The notes: a model not told the origin generated them from the sequence alone. A stretch of DNA of 64,000 bases from Leucobacter komagatae (GCF_000834055.1 NZ_JXSQ01000015.1:1-64000); one strand, 5' to 3'; counted from the first letter of the stretch, positions 54,071 through 63,281 are shown. Numbers and translations are program-made.

Positions 54071-54592
54071 CTACGTGCCGACGACGTAGTATCCGCCGGT
54101 GATTGCGTCGACGAGGATTTGCAGCCGGTGCCCGCGCAGCCTGGACTCGAGGAGCCAGTTGGGCTTCCACAGCGACTCGACTGCTCGCACCTCGGACACC
54201 GTGGATGTCACCGCGAGTCGGTGCCTGCGCATGGCGGCGGTGGCGACGAGCCTGCGCGCACGCCGCGCCGCTTCCGCGAACCCCGTGGTGTTCCAGCCGG
54301 GGTCGGCGACGCAGTCTCGCTCGTGCTCTGATGTGAACTCGTGCAACTCCGGCCAAGGATCGGTGAGCGTTGCTTGGCCGGTGAGCCGGTCGACGATCGC
54401 GTACACCCGTTGCGGTGCGCCTCCCGGGGTGAGCGGATGCGTGAGCCGGTATTCGAAGCCAGAAAACGGGTGCCACCGCAGACGTTCGCTCACCTGCGTG
54501 AGGTCCCCCGCTCGTGAGCGAACCACCCGCCACGCGTCCTCCCCAGTGAGCTGCGGCGGAAGCGCCAACCGGGTCCGCGTGTGGTCGGCCAC
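54071..54592 (-). CDS. Hypothetical protein downstream of the symporter
   Basis: Not recognised. 173 residues, soluble, with segments LRWHPFSGFEYRLTHPLTP and RVYAIVDRLTGQATLTDPWPEL and a C-terminal SLWKPNWLLESRLRGHRLQI that may bind nucleic acid or membrane surface; this is speculation. GTG at 54592 chosen because it begins one base after the symporter TGA; an ATG at 54643 would overlap the symporter by 50 bases. Third gene of the symporter operon. Confidence 0.65.
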   Translation of the reverse strand: MADHTRTRLALPPQLTGEDAWRVVRSRAGDLTQVSERLRWHPFSGFEYRLTHPLTPGGAPQRVYAIVDRLTGQATLTDPWPELHEFTSEHERDCVADPGWNTTGFAEAARRARRLVATAAMRRHRLAVTSTVSEVRAVESLWKPNWLLESRLRGHRLQILVDAITGGYYVVGT

Positions 54593-54593
54593 T

Positions 54594-56135
54594 TCACTGT
54601 CCCGCGATCTCCGCTTGCGCAGAGAGCTTCGCGTCCTGGCCAAGCAGCAGCTTCGCGGGAATCGGACCCACCTTTTTCGTCTCGTCGAGTGCGCGCCTGA
54701 TGTGGTCGGGCACGGGGCTGCTGCGCTGCGTCGCGAGGCTCCCGATGATCATCGCGAGTGTTGAACCAACGATTCCGACGACCATCGGGTCGAGGCCTGT
54801 GGAGTCCGCAAAGCCGGCGACCTCCCACCCGACGGCAAGCACCGTGCCGGTGATCATTGAGCTGATCGCCCCGACAGTGTTCGCCTTCTTCCACCAGACC
54901 GCGCACACGTACGCTGGCACGAATGCGCTGCCAAGCACCGTCGTGGAGAAGATCACGATCGCGGCGACAGCGGGCGGCTCGACCACCGCGACGAGGTAGC
55001 CGATCACCGCGAGTGCCAGCACGATCGATCGGGATACGAGCACACGCTGCTTGTCCGTCATCTTCTGGTTGAAGAAGCGCGCGTAGATGTCCTGGCTTGC
55101 GACGGTGCCCGACTGCAACAGCAGCGCATCGGCCGTGGACATGATCGCCGCCATGATCGCCGCCATGACGATCCCAACGGCGAACGACGGCAACACGCTC
55201 GAGGCCATTTCGAAGATCGCGAGTTCCGGGTTGACGAGGTTGGGGAGGAGCACAACTGCGAAGATGCCGACGATGTATGGCGCGGGTATGAAGAGCAGAT
55301 TGAACAGTGTGGAGTACAGCCCGGCGCGACGCGCAACACTCGGCCGTTTCATGGCCATGTGGCTGACGACGACGTGCGGCCAACCCATGTAGCCGATCGA
55401 GAAGATGAGCAGCGCCCCGAGGATGATGCCCCACTGGCCGTCATATACGCCCCCGCGACCGAACATTCCGAGGAGTGTTTCGTCGACGCCGCCGACCCGC
55501 GCATTGCCCTCCGAGAACCCGCCGATCGCGATAAGCGTGCCGACGAGGATCCACACCATCCCGACAAGCATCACGAGTGCCTGCACGAAGTCCGTGTACG
55601 CGACGGCGAGGTAGCCGCCGAGAAACGTGTAGAGCACGATCACGCCGATGGCGACGGCAAGCGCGATCGGGTAGCTGACACCGGAGACCATCTCGAGCCC
55701 GCGACCACCTGCGATGAACTGCGCCATCACGTAGAAGAACATGCAGAACAGTGCGACGGGGGCCGCGATCAGCCGCACCCATTTCGACGGGTAGCGGTGC
55801 TCAAGGTACTCGATGGAGGTGATGGATCCGAGGATCTGCGAGAGCTTGCGCATGCGCCTGCCAAGGACGGACAGGTTCAGGACGCCCCCGCCGATGTCGC
55901 CGAGCGCGTACCACATGCCGAAATATCCCTGCGTGTACCCGAGCGAACCGGCCCCGAGGAACATGTAGCCCGACATTGACGAGCTCTGTAAGCGCAGTGC
56001 CGTGACGCCGGGGCCGAGGCTGCGGTTGGCGAGGAGAAAGCCCTCGGCTGTGCGGGAGCCGCGTCGCATCGCCCACACCCCGATGCCGCCCATGGCGGCG
56101 AAGTAGATGAGCAGAAACCACAGCTCAAGCGTCAT
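54594..56135 (-). CDS. Sodium:solute symporter (SSS family)
   Basis: 513 residues with about 13 spans. Begins LELWFLLIYFAAMGGIGVWA, with RTAEGFLLANRSLGPG and SSSMSGYMFLGAGSLGY, matching the sodium-site region of PutP/PanF-like carriers. The solute is not clear. Start overlaps the end of the 44-residue membrane protein by 11 bases, and the hypothetical gene follows one base after its stop, so the three form an operon. Confidence 0.9.
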   Translation of the reverse strand: MTLELWFLLIYFAAMGGIGVWAMRRGSRTAEGFLLANRSLGPGVTALRLQSSSMSGYMFLGAGSLGYTQGYFGMWYALGDIGGGVLNLSVLGRRMRKLSQILGSITSIEYLEHRYPSKWVRLIAAPVALFCMFFYVMAQFIAGGRGLEMVSGVSYPIALAVAIGVIVLYTFLGGYLAVAYTDFVQALVMLVGMVWILVGTLIAIGGFSEGNARVGGVDETLLGMFGRGGVYDGQWGIILGALLIFSIGYMGWPHVVVSHMAMKRPSVARRAGLYSTLFNLLFIPAPYIVGIFAVVLLPNLVNPELAIFEMASSVLPSFAVGIVMAAIMAAIMSTADALLLQSGTVASQDIYARFFNQKMTDKQRVLVSRSIVLALAVIGYLVAVVEPPAVAAIVIFSTTVLGSAFVPAYVCAVWWKKANTVGAISSMITGTVLAVGWEVAGFADSTGLDPMVVGIVGSTLAMIIGSLATQRSSPVPDHIRRALDETKKVGPIPAKLLLGQDAKLSAQAEIAGQ

Positions 56136-56259
56136 CGCCGACCTCGCTATCCTCGCGCGCCCGGGATCTCGAGACCCAGAGGAATGCGAGCGTGTAGATG
56201 ATCCAGAACCCGATCACGCTCACGATGGAGACGACCGTGAAGGTGGGAAGGTTGAACAT
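56125..56259 (-). CDS. Small membrane protein, symporter partner
   Basis: 44 residues: one membrane span (VVSIVSVIGFWIIYTLAFLW) and a charged tail ending EVGDDA. ATG 56259 follows AAAGAGG; the frame is open to 56451 but that extension is Arg-rich and unlike a protein. It overlaps the symporter start (ATGACGCTTGA), so the two are coupled. Small accessory proteins coupled to SSS carriers are known; a role in assembly or activity is inferred. Confidence 0.75.
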   Translation of the reverse strand: MFNLPTFTVVSIVSVIGFWIIYTLAFLWVSRSRAREDSEVGDDA

Positions 56260-56457
56260 TGTGCACCAGCCTCTTTGCGTGTCTGCGTGTGTTCGTTCGC
56301 CAGGGCCAGCCGCCACGCTCCGATTCCGAGCGCAGCGCCGAAACTGTGGCCGCACGCCCATTTTTGCACCGTAGTGTTGCGCTGTCCAGCATCGTCTGTG
56401 TGTGACTGTTACCTGCCAGGGGGTGCTTCGGCGCGGCCGGCGAGTTACCATCGAGGC

Positions 56458-57261
56458 ATGTCAGCGAAGACTTCCCAGACCACCGGCGCGGGCGTTCTGC
56501 CGCCGACGACGCTCATTACCGGCGCCAGCTCGGGGCTCGGCGCCGAGTACGCTCGACAGGTTGCGGCGCGGGGTGACGCCCTCGTGCTGGTTGCCCGCGA
56601 TGAGCAATCGCTCGAATCGCTCGCAGCTCAGTTGCGCGAGCAGCACGGCGTCCCGGTGGAAGTGTTGCCGGCGGACCTGCTCGACGCTGCAGGGCTCGAC
56701 CGGGTGGTCGGCCGGTTGCGTAGCTCGGAGCGCCCGGTTGGCACGCTCATCAACAACGCTGGCTTCGGGCTCCCACTCGAGTTCGAAGAGAACGACATCG
56801 AAGCGGAGGTGCGGCTCCAGCGGCTGCACAACGAGGTGCCGATGCGGCTCATGCACGCTGCCCTGCGGACGATGCTCGCGCGCGGCAGCGGCCGGATCGT
56901 GAACATCGCGTCGGTCGCCGCGTTCATTCCGCGCTCCACCTACTCGGCCGTGAAGCAGTGGCTCGTGACGTTCTCCCGCTGGGCGAACGGCCGCTACGCA
57001 ATGCAGGGTGTCTCGGTCACCGCGGTCTGCCCCGGGTACACGCACACGAACTTCCATGAGCGGCTAGGGTTGCCGCCTGGCGAGGAAGGGATCCCAGGGT
57101 GGATGTGGCTCGATGCGGCAAAAGTGGTAGCGGAGTCGCTCCGCGATGTGGATCGGGGCTCAGCGGTGTCGATCCCGTCACGCAAGTACAAAGCGATTGT
57201 CGCGGTCGCTCGGTTTGCGCCGCCCGCACTCGCCGCCAGGCTGGGCGAGCGCGGGCGCTGA
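56458..57261 (+). CDS. SDR-family oxidoreductase
   Basis: Classical short-chain dehydrogenase, 267 residues. NAD(P) motif TGASSGLG, NNAG near residue 97, catalytic serine in NIASVAAF and YSAVK. Arg in LVARDE after the second strand is compatible with NADP. The ATG at 56458 precedes MSAKTSQ; the frame is open further back to 56107 but crosses the divergent symporter operon. Substrate unknown; divergent from the small membrane protein gene. Confidence 0.88.
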   Translation: MSAKTSQTTGAGVLPPTTLITGASSGLGAEYARQVAARGDALVLVARDEQSLESLAAQLREQHGVPVEVLPADLLDAAGLDRVVGRLRSSERPVGTLINNAGFGLPLEFEENDIEAEVRLQRLHNEVPMRLMHAALRTMLARGSGRIVNIASVAAFIPRSTYSAVKQWLVTFSRWANGRYAMQGVSVTAVCPGYTHTNFHERLGLPPGEEGIPGWMWLDAAKVVAESLRDVDRGSAVSIPSRKYKAIVAVARFAPPALAARLGERGR

Positions 57262-57280
57262 CGATCGCCCGAGCGCGCCG

Positions 57281-58015
57281 TCACGCGTCCCGCGCCCGCA
57301 GCGCGAGGAACGCCGCGGCACCGGCCGCAATGATCCACCCGGCGAGCACGAGCGCCCCGGTGCCTGCCGTGAGCGCGCCGTCGCTGCCAGCGGTGTAGAG
57401 CAGACCGCCTGCGCGTGTCGGGAGCCAGCGGGCGTGTTCGGAGACGGCGAGGAGCGGCGGCACGATGAACACGACGACGAGCGCGCTGACGAGCGCCGGG
57501 GTGAGCCTGCGCGCGATCGTAGCGATGGCGTGCGAGAGCAACCCGATGAGCACAAGATAGGCTGCCGCCCCGGCGAGCTGCCAGTGGCTGGCCCCTGCGG
57601 GCGCGGCGGCAACACCCGAGAGGCGCTGAACGAGCATCGCGGCCGCGAGGGAGGCGCTGACCGCCGCGAGCGCCGTCAGCCCGAGCGCGATCACCGCAGC
57701 TGCGGACTTTCCGGCGAAGAACATGCCGCGGCCAGGCGTCGCCGCGAGCGAGGTGCGCAGCTGCCCGCCGTCGTGCTCGTGCGTCGTTGGGAGCACGCCG
57801 AGCACGATGAAGCACACCTGCACAAACGGGATCGTCGCGAGGACCGCGTCGATCGCGGCCGGCCGCTCCCCCTGCCCGCCAGCAGCGAGTGCGCCGGAGA
57901 TCGCTCCGCCGATGAGTACGGACGCGCAGGCTGCGGCGATCGCAGCCGGCAGCGTGAGGAGCTTCGAGAGTTCCGAGCCGCTCGCGTTTCTGAGCCCCCG
58001 CGTCACCGTGCTCAC
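57281..58015 (-). CDS. ABC-2 type transporter permease (second)
   Basis: Membrane protein of 244 residues, about six spans, beginning VSTVTRGLRNASGSELSKLLTLP. The GTG at 58015 overlaps the preceding permease's stop (GTGA). Related to the permease at 58012-58812 by the shared SELxKLLTLP-type N-terminus and similar size, so the exporter is probably a heterodimer. Confidence 0.85.
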   Translation of the reverse strand: MSTVTRGLRNASGSELSKLLTLPAAIAAACASVLIGGAISGALAAGGQGERPAAIDAVLATIPFVQVCFIVLGVLPTTHEHDGGQLRTSLAATPGRGMFFAGKSAAAVIALGLTALAAVSASLAAAMLVQRLSGVAAAPAGASHWQLAGAAAYLVLIGLLSHAIATIARRLTPALVSALVVVFIVPPLLAVSEHARWLPTRAGGLLYTAGSDGALTAGTGALVLAGWIIAAGAAAFLALRARDA

Positions 58016-58812
58016 GCGTCCCTCCGGTGGAAGACGATGCCCGCGGCGGTGACGAGTGCGATGGCCCACGCCGCCATCGCGAGCCCGCCGGTGAGGGTAT
58101 CCAGATTGCCCTGGACGACGAGCTGGTCGGGAAACCCGAAGAGCTTCCTCCCTGCCGCGTCTGGCAGCCACTCGGCGAGCGGCGTCACGTGTGACAGCAG
58201 GAGCGAGAAGGGAACCACCGAGCTGTTCGTGATGAGCACGGCGAGCGGGATCATCGCGCTCCCGGCAAGCGCGGTGATCGCAAACGCGATGAGCCCCATG
58301 AGCAGCCAGTACAGTGCGGCCCCGAGGGAGCGCGCGACTGCCTCGTCAAGCGTCACCGTCTCTGTTCCAAGGCCGCGGGTGACCGCGAGCGCGATCGCGT
58401 AGTTGCCAGGGATCGAGACCGCAGCCGAGACCACCGTGAGGAGCGTGACGACCACGAGTTTTGAGGTGAACAGTAGCCAGCGATTCGGCGTCGCGGACAG
58501 GCTCGTTGCGATCTGCCGCGCCCCGCCAGACTCGGCCCGGTCGGCCGTGTATTCGCTCCCAATCGCGAGCGCGCCGATCACGACAGAGCCGACGACGCCA
58601 ATGACCGGGGCTGCCGCGAAGCTCGACTCGAAGGTTGAGGTGTCCGCGAGCCGCGACGTGTCTCCCGCGAGCACGGCGTCGCGCTGCATCAACGCGTTGA
58701 GCAGCGTGATCGCGACGGATCCGAGCACCGTCACCGCGAGCGCGATCCAGATCCCGGGAAGCGTGAGGAGCTTGCGAAGCTCGGCGGTGACGGTCCGCGT
58801 GAGAGCGATCAT
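58012..58812 (-). CDS. ABC-2 type transporter permease (first)
   Basis: 266 residues with about six spans, N-terminus TVTAELRKLLTLPGIWIAL. GSEYTADRAESGGARQIATSL resembles the cytoplasmic loop of ABC-2 permeases. Overlaps the ATPase gene by four bases. Export substrate unknown; such modules often handle antimicrobial peptides or lantibiotics, and the adjacent two-component system suggests inducible control. Confidence 0.87.
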   Translation of the reverse strand: MIALTRTVTAELRKLLTLPGIWIALAVTVLGSVAITLLNALMQRDAVLAGDTSRLADTSTFESSFAAAPVIGVVGSVVIGALAIGSEYTADRAESGGARQIATSLSATPNRWLLFTSKLVVVTLLTVVSAAVSIPGNYAIALAVTRGLGTETVTLDEAVARSLGAALYWLLMGLIAFAITALAGSAMIPLAVLITNSSVVPFSLLLSHVTPLAEWLPDAAGRKLFGFPDQLVVQGNLDTLTGGLAMAAWAIALVTAAGIVFHRRDA

Positions 58813-59522
58813 CGGCCGGCCCCCTTCGGATCGCCCGTGAGCCCGAAGAACGCGTCCTCGAGCGAGGCGTAGCCGGCCGTGACCGTCGCTACCGGCCCTG
58901 AGGCGACGACCCGCCCGCCAGCGATCACGACGAGGTCGTCCGCAATCTCCGCGACCTCGCTCATGAGATGGCTCGACAGCAGCACGGTGCCACCGTCATT
59001 CGCGTGGCCGCGGAGCAGCCCGCGGATCCACCGGATCCCCTCCGGGTCGAGCCCGTTCACCGGCTCATCGAGCACGAGCATGCCGGGCTCGCCGAGCAGC
59101 GCGGCTGCGATCCCGAGGCGCTGCCCCATGCCGAGGGAGAACTGCCCAACCCTGGTGCGTGCTGACTCGGCAAGGCCGACGAGTTCGAGCGTCTCCGCGA
59201 CACGCCTGCGCGGGATCCCGTTGCTCCGTGCGACCCAGCCGAGATGGTCGCGGGCGACGCGGCTGCGGTGCGCGCCTGAGCCGTCGAGCATCGAACCGAC
59301 CGTGCGCAGCGGGGCGCTGAGGCGCCGATACGGGGTGCCGGAGACAAGCGCGGTGCCGCTCGTCGCACGGTCGAGACCGAGCAGTATCCGGAGCGTCGAG
59401 GACTTCCCAGCGCCGTTGGGGCCGAGAAACCCGGTTACCCGGCCGGGCCGCGCTTCGAAAGAGATGTCGGACAGGATGGTGTGGGTGCCGCGTTGTTTGC
59501 AGACTGCGTCGAATGTGAGCAT
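58809..59522 (-). CDS. ABC transporter ATPase of an ABC-2 exporter
   Basis: 237 residues. Walker A GPNGAGKSST, signature FSLGMGQRLGIAAAL, Walker B MLVLDEPVNGLD, switch histidine in LLSSHLMSE. BcrA/CcmA-type. Start taken as ATG 59522 (MLTFDAV); ATG 59531 or 59558 would add 3 or 12 residues. Divergent from the histidine kinase gene across a 128-base spacer with direct repeats. Confidence 0.92.
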   Translation of the reverse strand: MLTFDAVCKQRGTHTILSDISFEARPGRVTGFLGPNGAGKSSTLRILLGLDRATSGTALVSGTPYRRLSAPLRTVGSMLDGSGAHRSRVARDHLGWVARSNGIPRRRVAETLELVGLAESARTRVGQFSLGMGQRLGIAAALLGEPGMLVLDEPVNGLDPEGIRWIRGLLRGHANDGGTVLLSSHLMSEVAEIADDLVVIAGGRVVASGPVATVTAGYASLEDAFFGLTGDPKGAGR

Positions 59523-59557
59523 GGGATCCATTCCAGTGCCTGCGCTCGCCGCGGGCA

Positions 59558-59636
59558 TCGGACCAGGGAACGAAACCCCGGCGAAATCCCGCCAGCCATC
59601 TCGGACCAGGGACTGATGCGTACGAAACCCCGGCGA
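59558..59636. repeat. Paired direct repeats in the exporter/kinase spacer
   Basis: TCGGACCAGGGA at 59558-59569 and 59601-59612, and ACGAAACCCCGGCGA at 59570-59584 and 59622-59636. Copies lie 43 and 52 bases apart, about four and five DNA turns. Placed between divergent promoters, they are candidate response-regulator sites. Confidence 0.6.
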
Positions 59637-59650
59637 CCTACACTTGGGTC

Positions 59651-60559
59651 ATGGAGACCGATCGGCCACTGTGGCGCTCGCGCACGTGGCTCACGGCAAC
59701 TGCTGGCTTGCTCGGGCTCACCGCCGTTCTGGCGACGGTTGCCCCTGGGGGTGAACGCGGCTTCATTCTCGTGTGGGGGATCACGTTGGTCAGCGTGCTC
59801 TGCATCGTGGTGTTCACCGCTATTCGGGTCCGCGCCGAGCGCGCGAACTTCGAGCGGGAGCTCGCCGAATGGGCGACTGAGCGGGCGTCGCAGGCGGAGC
59901 GGCTCAGGATCGCGGGGGAGCTGCACGACCTGGTGTCCCACGGCATTGGTCTCATCACGGTGCGCGCAGCCGCAGCTCGAACCGTGGCGGGAGACGCTGC
60001 GGTCGTCGAGCACGCGACGGCCCTCGCTGATATCGAAAAGGCAAGCCGCGAAACCACGGCGGAGCTGCGCCGCATGCTCACGGTGTTGAGACAGCCAGGT
60101 GCAGCGCCGCTGCGGCCGGCGGACACATTCGCCGACCTCCCCGCGATTGTCGCAACGGCCGAGTCTGCTGGGCTGACCGTTGCGTTCGAAGCCGCAGAGT
60201 TCGGGATCGACCCTGACAGTACCCCGGCAGCTGGGGCGGTGGGGATCGAGCTGAGCGAGGTCTCGCCGGGCGTGCAGCTCACGGCCTGCGCGGTCGTGCG
60301 AGAAGCGCTGAACAATGCCGTTCGCCACGCGGGGCCGACCGCCGCGCGGGTGGGGATTCGCCGCGAGGGCGGTGCGGTCATCGTGCGGGTCGCTGACGAT
60401 GGGCCGCGAGGAGAGTGGCGTGCCGAGCCGGGGGCAGGTCGCGGGCTGGAAATGCTCCGGGAACGCATCGCATCCCACGGTGGATCGCTCGAGGCCGGCC
60501 GGCACGGTCACGGCTTTCGCTTGTGCGCGCACATCCCGGTCGGGCACGCGGATGCGTGA
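59651..60559 (+). CDS. Sensor histidine kinase (NarL-type partner, HisKA_3)
   Basis: 302 residues. Two N-terminal membrane spans with almost no extracellular loop (about residues 12-55), then the HisKA_3 segment ending in LHDLVSHGIG with the phosphoacceptor histidine near residue 92, N box REALNNAVRHAG and G box GRGLEMLRERI. The intramembrane-sensing layout suits detection of a membrane-active compound. Overlaps the response regulator by eight bases. Confidence 0.92.
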   Translation: METDRPLWRSRTWLTATAGLLGLTAVLATVAPGGERGFILVWGITLVSVLCIVVFTAIRVRAERANFERELAEWATERASQAERLRIAGELHDLVSHGIGLITVRAAAARTVAGDAAVVEHATALADIEKASRETTAELRRMLTVLRQPGAAPLRPADTFADLPAIVATAESAGLTVAFEAAEFGIDPDSTPAAGAVGIELSEVSPGVQLTACAVVREALNNAVRHAGPTAARVGIRREGGAVIVRVADDGPRGEWRAEPGAGRGLEMLRERIASHGGSLEAGRHGHGFRLCAHIPVGHADA

Positions 60560-61292
60560 CACGCGTGACGGTGGATCCGTGACCGGCACGGCGGCCACGC
60601 CCGGCACGGACGTCGCGCTTGCCAACGCCCCCATCCGCGTGCTCATCGTCGACGACCAGGCGCTACTGCGCCACAGCCTCGCCCTGATCCTCGACGCGGC
60701 CTCCGACCTCACCGTCGTCGGCTCGGCGGCGACCGGCAGGGAGGCGACGCGGCTCGCGCGGGAGCTCGCGCCCGACGTGATCCTCATGGACATCCGGATG
60801 CCAGACGGGGACGGCATCCAGGCGACGCGCACAATCGCGGGGGACCCGATGCTCGCCGCATGCCGCGTGCTCGTACTCTCAATGTTCGAGCTCGATGAGT
60901 ACGTGTACGGTGCGCTGCGCGCAGGCGCGAGTGGGTTTCTCCTCAAGGATGCGCACCCGGACGAGCTGCGCGACGCGATCCGGCGCACGCACGCGGGGGA
61001 GTCGCTGTTTGCTCCTTCGATCCTCACCGGGTTGGTCGATCACTATCTACGGCTCCCTCGCGCGGCTCCCACGCGAGGTCTCGAGTTGCTCACTGCACGC
61101 GAGATCGAGGTGCTCACCCTGGTCGGCAGGGGGCTCTCGAATGATGAAATCGCTGCCGAGTTCACGATCTCCATCAAGACGGTCAAGTCACACATCGGCA
61201 GCCTGCTCTCGAAGCTGCAGGCGCGAGATAGGGCCCAGCTCGTCATTGCGGCGTACGAGGGCGGGATCGCCGGAACCGCAGCCGAGGTGTGA
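60552..61292 (+). CDS. NarL/LuxR-type response regulator
   Basis: 246 residues. Receiver domain: acidic pair in VLIVDDQ, phosphoacceptor aspartate in ILMDIRMPDGDG, LSMFE, lysine in FLLKDAHP. C-terminal LuxR helix-turn-helix LTAREIEVLTLVGRGLSNDE with IKTVKSHIGSLLSKL. ATG 60552 overlaps the kinase; a GTG 30 bases later (VTGTAATPG) is an alternative. Likely regulates the divergent ABC-2 exporter. Confidence 0.92.
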   Translation: MRDTRDGGSVTGTAATPGTDVALANAPIRVLIVDDQALLRHSLALILDAASDLTVVGSAATGREATRLARELAPDVILMDIRMPDGDGIQATRTIAGDPMLAACRVLVLSMFELDEYVYGALRAGASGFLLKDAHPDELRDAIRRTHAGESLFAPSILTGLVDHYLRLPRAAPTRGLELLTAREIEVLTLVGRGLSNDEIAAEFTISIKTVKSHIGSLLSKLQARDRAQLVIAAYEGGIAGTAAEV

Positions 61293-61509
61293 CCCGCGGC
61301 GGCAGGGCTGCGGAGGTGCGAAGGCGGCTCGGGCGCAGCGGCTGAGGTACGCTGGCGGCGCCCCTTTCCGCGATGCGCCCCGCGGCGCAGCGGTGAGCGT
61401 GTGGTGCGCAATTACATCACGTGTGTTGACTGCGCGCGCAGCCGGACGTAGCCTGGGCGATACCGCGTGGCCCCGAGTGAGAGCGGCTTGGCCGCGCCGA
61501 AGAAGCCCG

Positions 61510-62343
61510 ATGATGCGCGAGGAAGGCGGCGCTGTGCGTGAACTCCCGGTGTGCGAGACCATTCGGTTGGAGCTTGAGGGTGACCTCCTCACGGCTGCGT
61601 TCGCGCGCACCGACCGGGCGAACGCGATCAGCACGCAGACGCTGCGTGAGCTCATTGTCCTCGCTGACTGGCTGAACGGCAATGAGGCCGTCCGGTTTGT
61701 CATTCTCACCGGTGACGGCCCGATTTTCGCCGCGGGTCAGGATCTCGGTGAACTCCGCGCCCAGCTGTCAGATGCGCAGCATGCTGGCGCAGCGGTGCGG
61801 GCGCTGCAGCGTTTGGCGCAGGAAGTCATGCACAAACTGGAGGGGCTCGAGCAGGTGCTGTTCGCTGTGCTGCAGGGCTCGGCATACGGCGCGGGGGTCG
61901 CGCTCGCCGCCACCGCCGACTTCCGGCTCATGGCCGAGGATGCCGTGCTGAATCTGCCGGAGACGAACCTTGGGATGTTTCTCACGTACGGCGCGATTCC
62001 CCGGCTTGTAGCGGCGATGGGCGCGAGCGCCGCAAAGGAGTTCGTGATGTTCGCTCGCGACATGAGTGCTGCCGAGGCGTTGCGTGCCGGGTTCGTGAAC
62101 ACCGTTGTGCCGCGCGAACACCTGATGTCGACTGCGATCGGGCAGGTTGAAGAGCTGCGCCAGAAGGATTTCCGATCGCTCCGCATCACGAAGCGGATCG
62201 CCCAGGCGGCGTCCGCAGTGCAGGTTGGTGATGTGCTCGTGAGTGAGCCTGATCTGAGCGAGGGAGCGCTGTCCGACGGCACGACGCTTGCGCTTGTTGA
62301 GCGTTTCTTTGCGAACAAGCGCGAGCGCCGCGGCGCCGAGTGA
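61510..62343 (+). CDS. Enoyl-CoA hydratase/isomerase family protein
   Basis: Crotonase-fold protein, 277 residues. Oxyanion-hole segments FAAGQDLGEL and GSAYGAGVALAATADFRLM, then PETNLGMFLTYGA. Standard catalytic acids are not obvious: the position after the second oxyanion loop reads LPETNLG, with one glutamate. CoA substrate unknown. ATG 61510 chosen; a GTG at 61534 is possible. Preceded by a 217-base gap with no supported gene. Confidence 0.85.
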   Translation: MMREEGGAVRELPVCETIRLELEGDLLTAAFARTDRANAISTQTLRELIVLADWLNGNEAVRFVILTGDGPIFAAGQDLGELRAQLSDAQHAGAAVRALQRLAQEVMHKLEGLEQVLFAVLQGSAYGAGVALAATADFRLMAEDAVLNLPETNLGMFLTYGAIPRLVAAMGASAAKEFVMFARDMSAAEALRAGFVNTVVPREHLMSTAIGQVEELRQKDFRSLRITKRIAQAASAVQVGDVLVSEPDLSEGALSDGTTLALVERFFANKRERRGAE

Positions 62344-62357
62344 GGCGCTACTGGGCG

Positions 62358-63281
62358 CTACCCCTCTGCGCGACCGATCTTCCAGTACCCCATGAACGCC
62401 ACGGCCTTGCGGTCGATGTTGAGGTCACGGACGAGGTGGCGGCGTAGGCGCGTAACCACGCCGGCCTCGCCGGCCAGCCACGCGTACTCCTCACCGGAGA
62501 CCTCCTCGGGAACCTCCCAAAGCACGTCCTCCTGGCCAATGGTCTCTGGTTCTGCGCCGCGCGTGGTGGTGGTGGTGGTGGCTGCTGCTGCGGTGCCCCG
62601 TCGCGCGCCCCACTCGCGAATGGTTGGTTCGAGGAGGGTGCCGTGTGCGGTGTCACCGCGACCGAGCCACCGCACAGTCACACCCGAGGGGTGCGCAACG
62701 GGGAGCGCGTCACCGGGCGCTGGGACCTCGATAATCGCCTCGCCAGTGAAGTCCGAGGGGAGCGCTTCAAGGATCGAGCAGATTGCTGGCGCCGCGGTCT
62801 CGTCGCCGGCGAGCAGCACCCTGCGTGCCGCTCCCGGGTTCCATTCGATGCCGCCGGCGGGGCCGGCCGCTCGGGAGTCCGGGCCTATGACGATGAGCCT
62901 GTCCCCGGCGCTTGCCTGCTGAGCCCACGCCGACGCTGGGCCCTCGGTGCCGTGGAGCACGAAGTCGACGTCGATCTCGGCCTCTGCTGGGCGAACGGCG
63001 CGCACCGTGTAGGTGCGGATCGCGTTGCGTGCGGCGTCAGGGAGTTCGCGCCAGCGCCTGTACCAGTCGTGCATCTCTGGCCGCGGCTCGTCGAACAGGC
63101 CGAGCTCGGGGAAGCTGCCGTCCGCCAGGGGGAGGAGCAGTTTGATGCGCTGATCGAAGCCGTCGGTGCCGAAGTGTTCGAGCTCGCTGCCGCCGAAGGT
63201 GATGCGGGTGAAGTGCTGGCTGAGCGGCTCGACGCGGAGCACCGTCGCGAGGAAGGCATCGTACGGCTGGCGTTGGGTCAT
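62358..63281 (-). CDS. Siderophore-interacting protein (ferric-siderophore reductase, ViuB-like)
   Basis: 307 residues. FAD-binding barrel with FDQRIKLLLPL and the flavin motif RTYTVRAVRP, then the NAD-binding-like domain (RRVLLAGDETAAPAI) and SGEEYAWLAGEAGVV ending near AFMGYWKIG. It would reduce ferric siderophores in the cytoplasm. A run of six threonines is encoded by a GTG/CAC triplet repeat (62563-62580). ATG after AAGGAG; divergent from a siderophore-type ATPase across a DtxR-like box. Confidence 0.92.
   Translation of the reverse strand: MTQRQPYDAFLATVLRVEPLSQHFTRITFGGSELEHFGTDGFDQRIKLLLPLADGSFPELGLFDEPRPEMHDWYRRWRELPDAARNAIRTYTVRAVRPAEAEIDVDFVLHGTEGPASAWAQQASAGDRLIVIGPDSRAAGPAGGIEWNPGAARRVLLAGDETAAPAICSILEALPSDFTGEAIIEVPAPGDALPVAHPSGVTVRWLGRGDTAHGTLLEPTIREWGARRGTAAAATTTTTTRGAEPETIGQEDVLWEVPEEVSGEEYAWLAGEAGVVTRLRRHLVRDLNIDRKAVAFMGYWKIGRAEG
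62563..62580. repeat. Triplet repeat (GTG)6 coding for a threonine run
   Basis: Six GTG units on the plus strand (ACC codons read on the minus strand) inside the siderophore-interacting protein, followed by GCTGCTGCTGC encoding alanines. Unit number can vary without shifting the frame. Confidence 0.8.
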
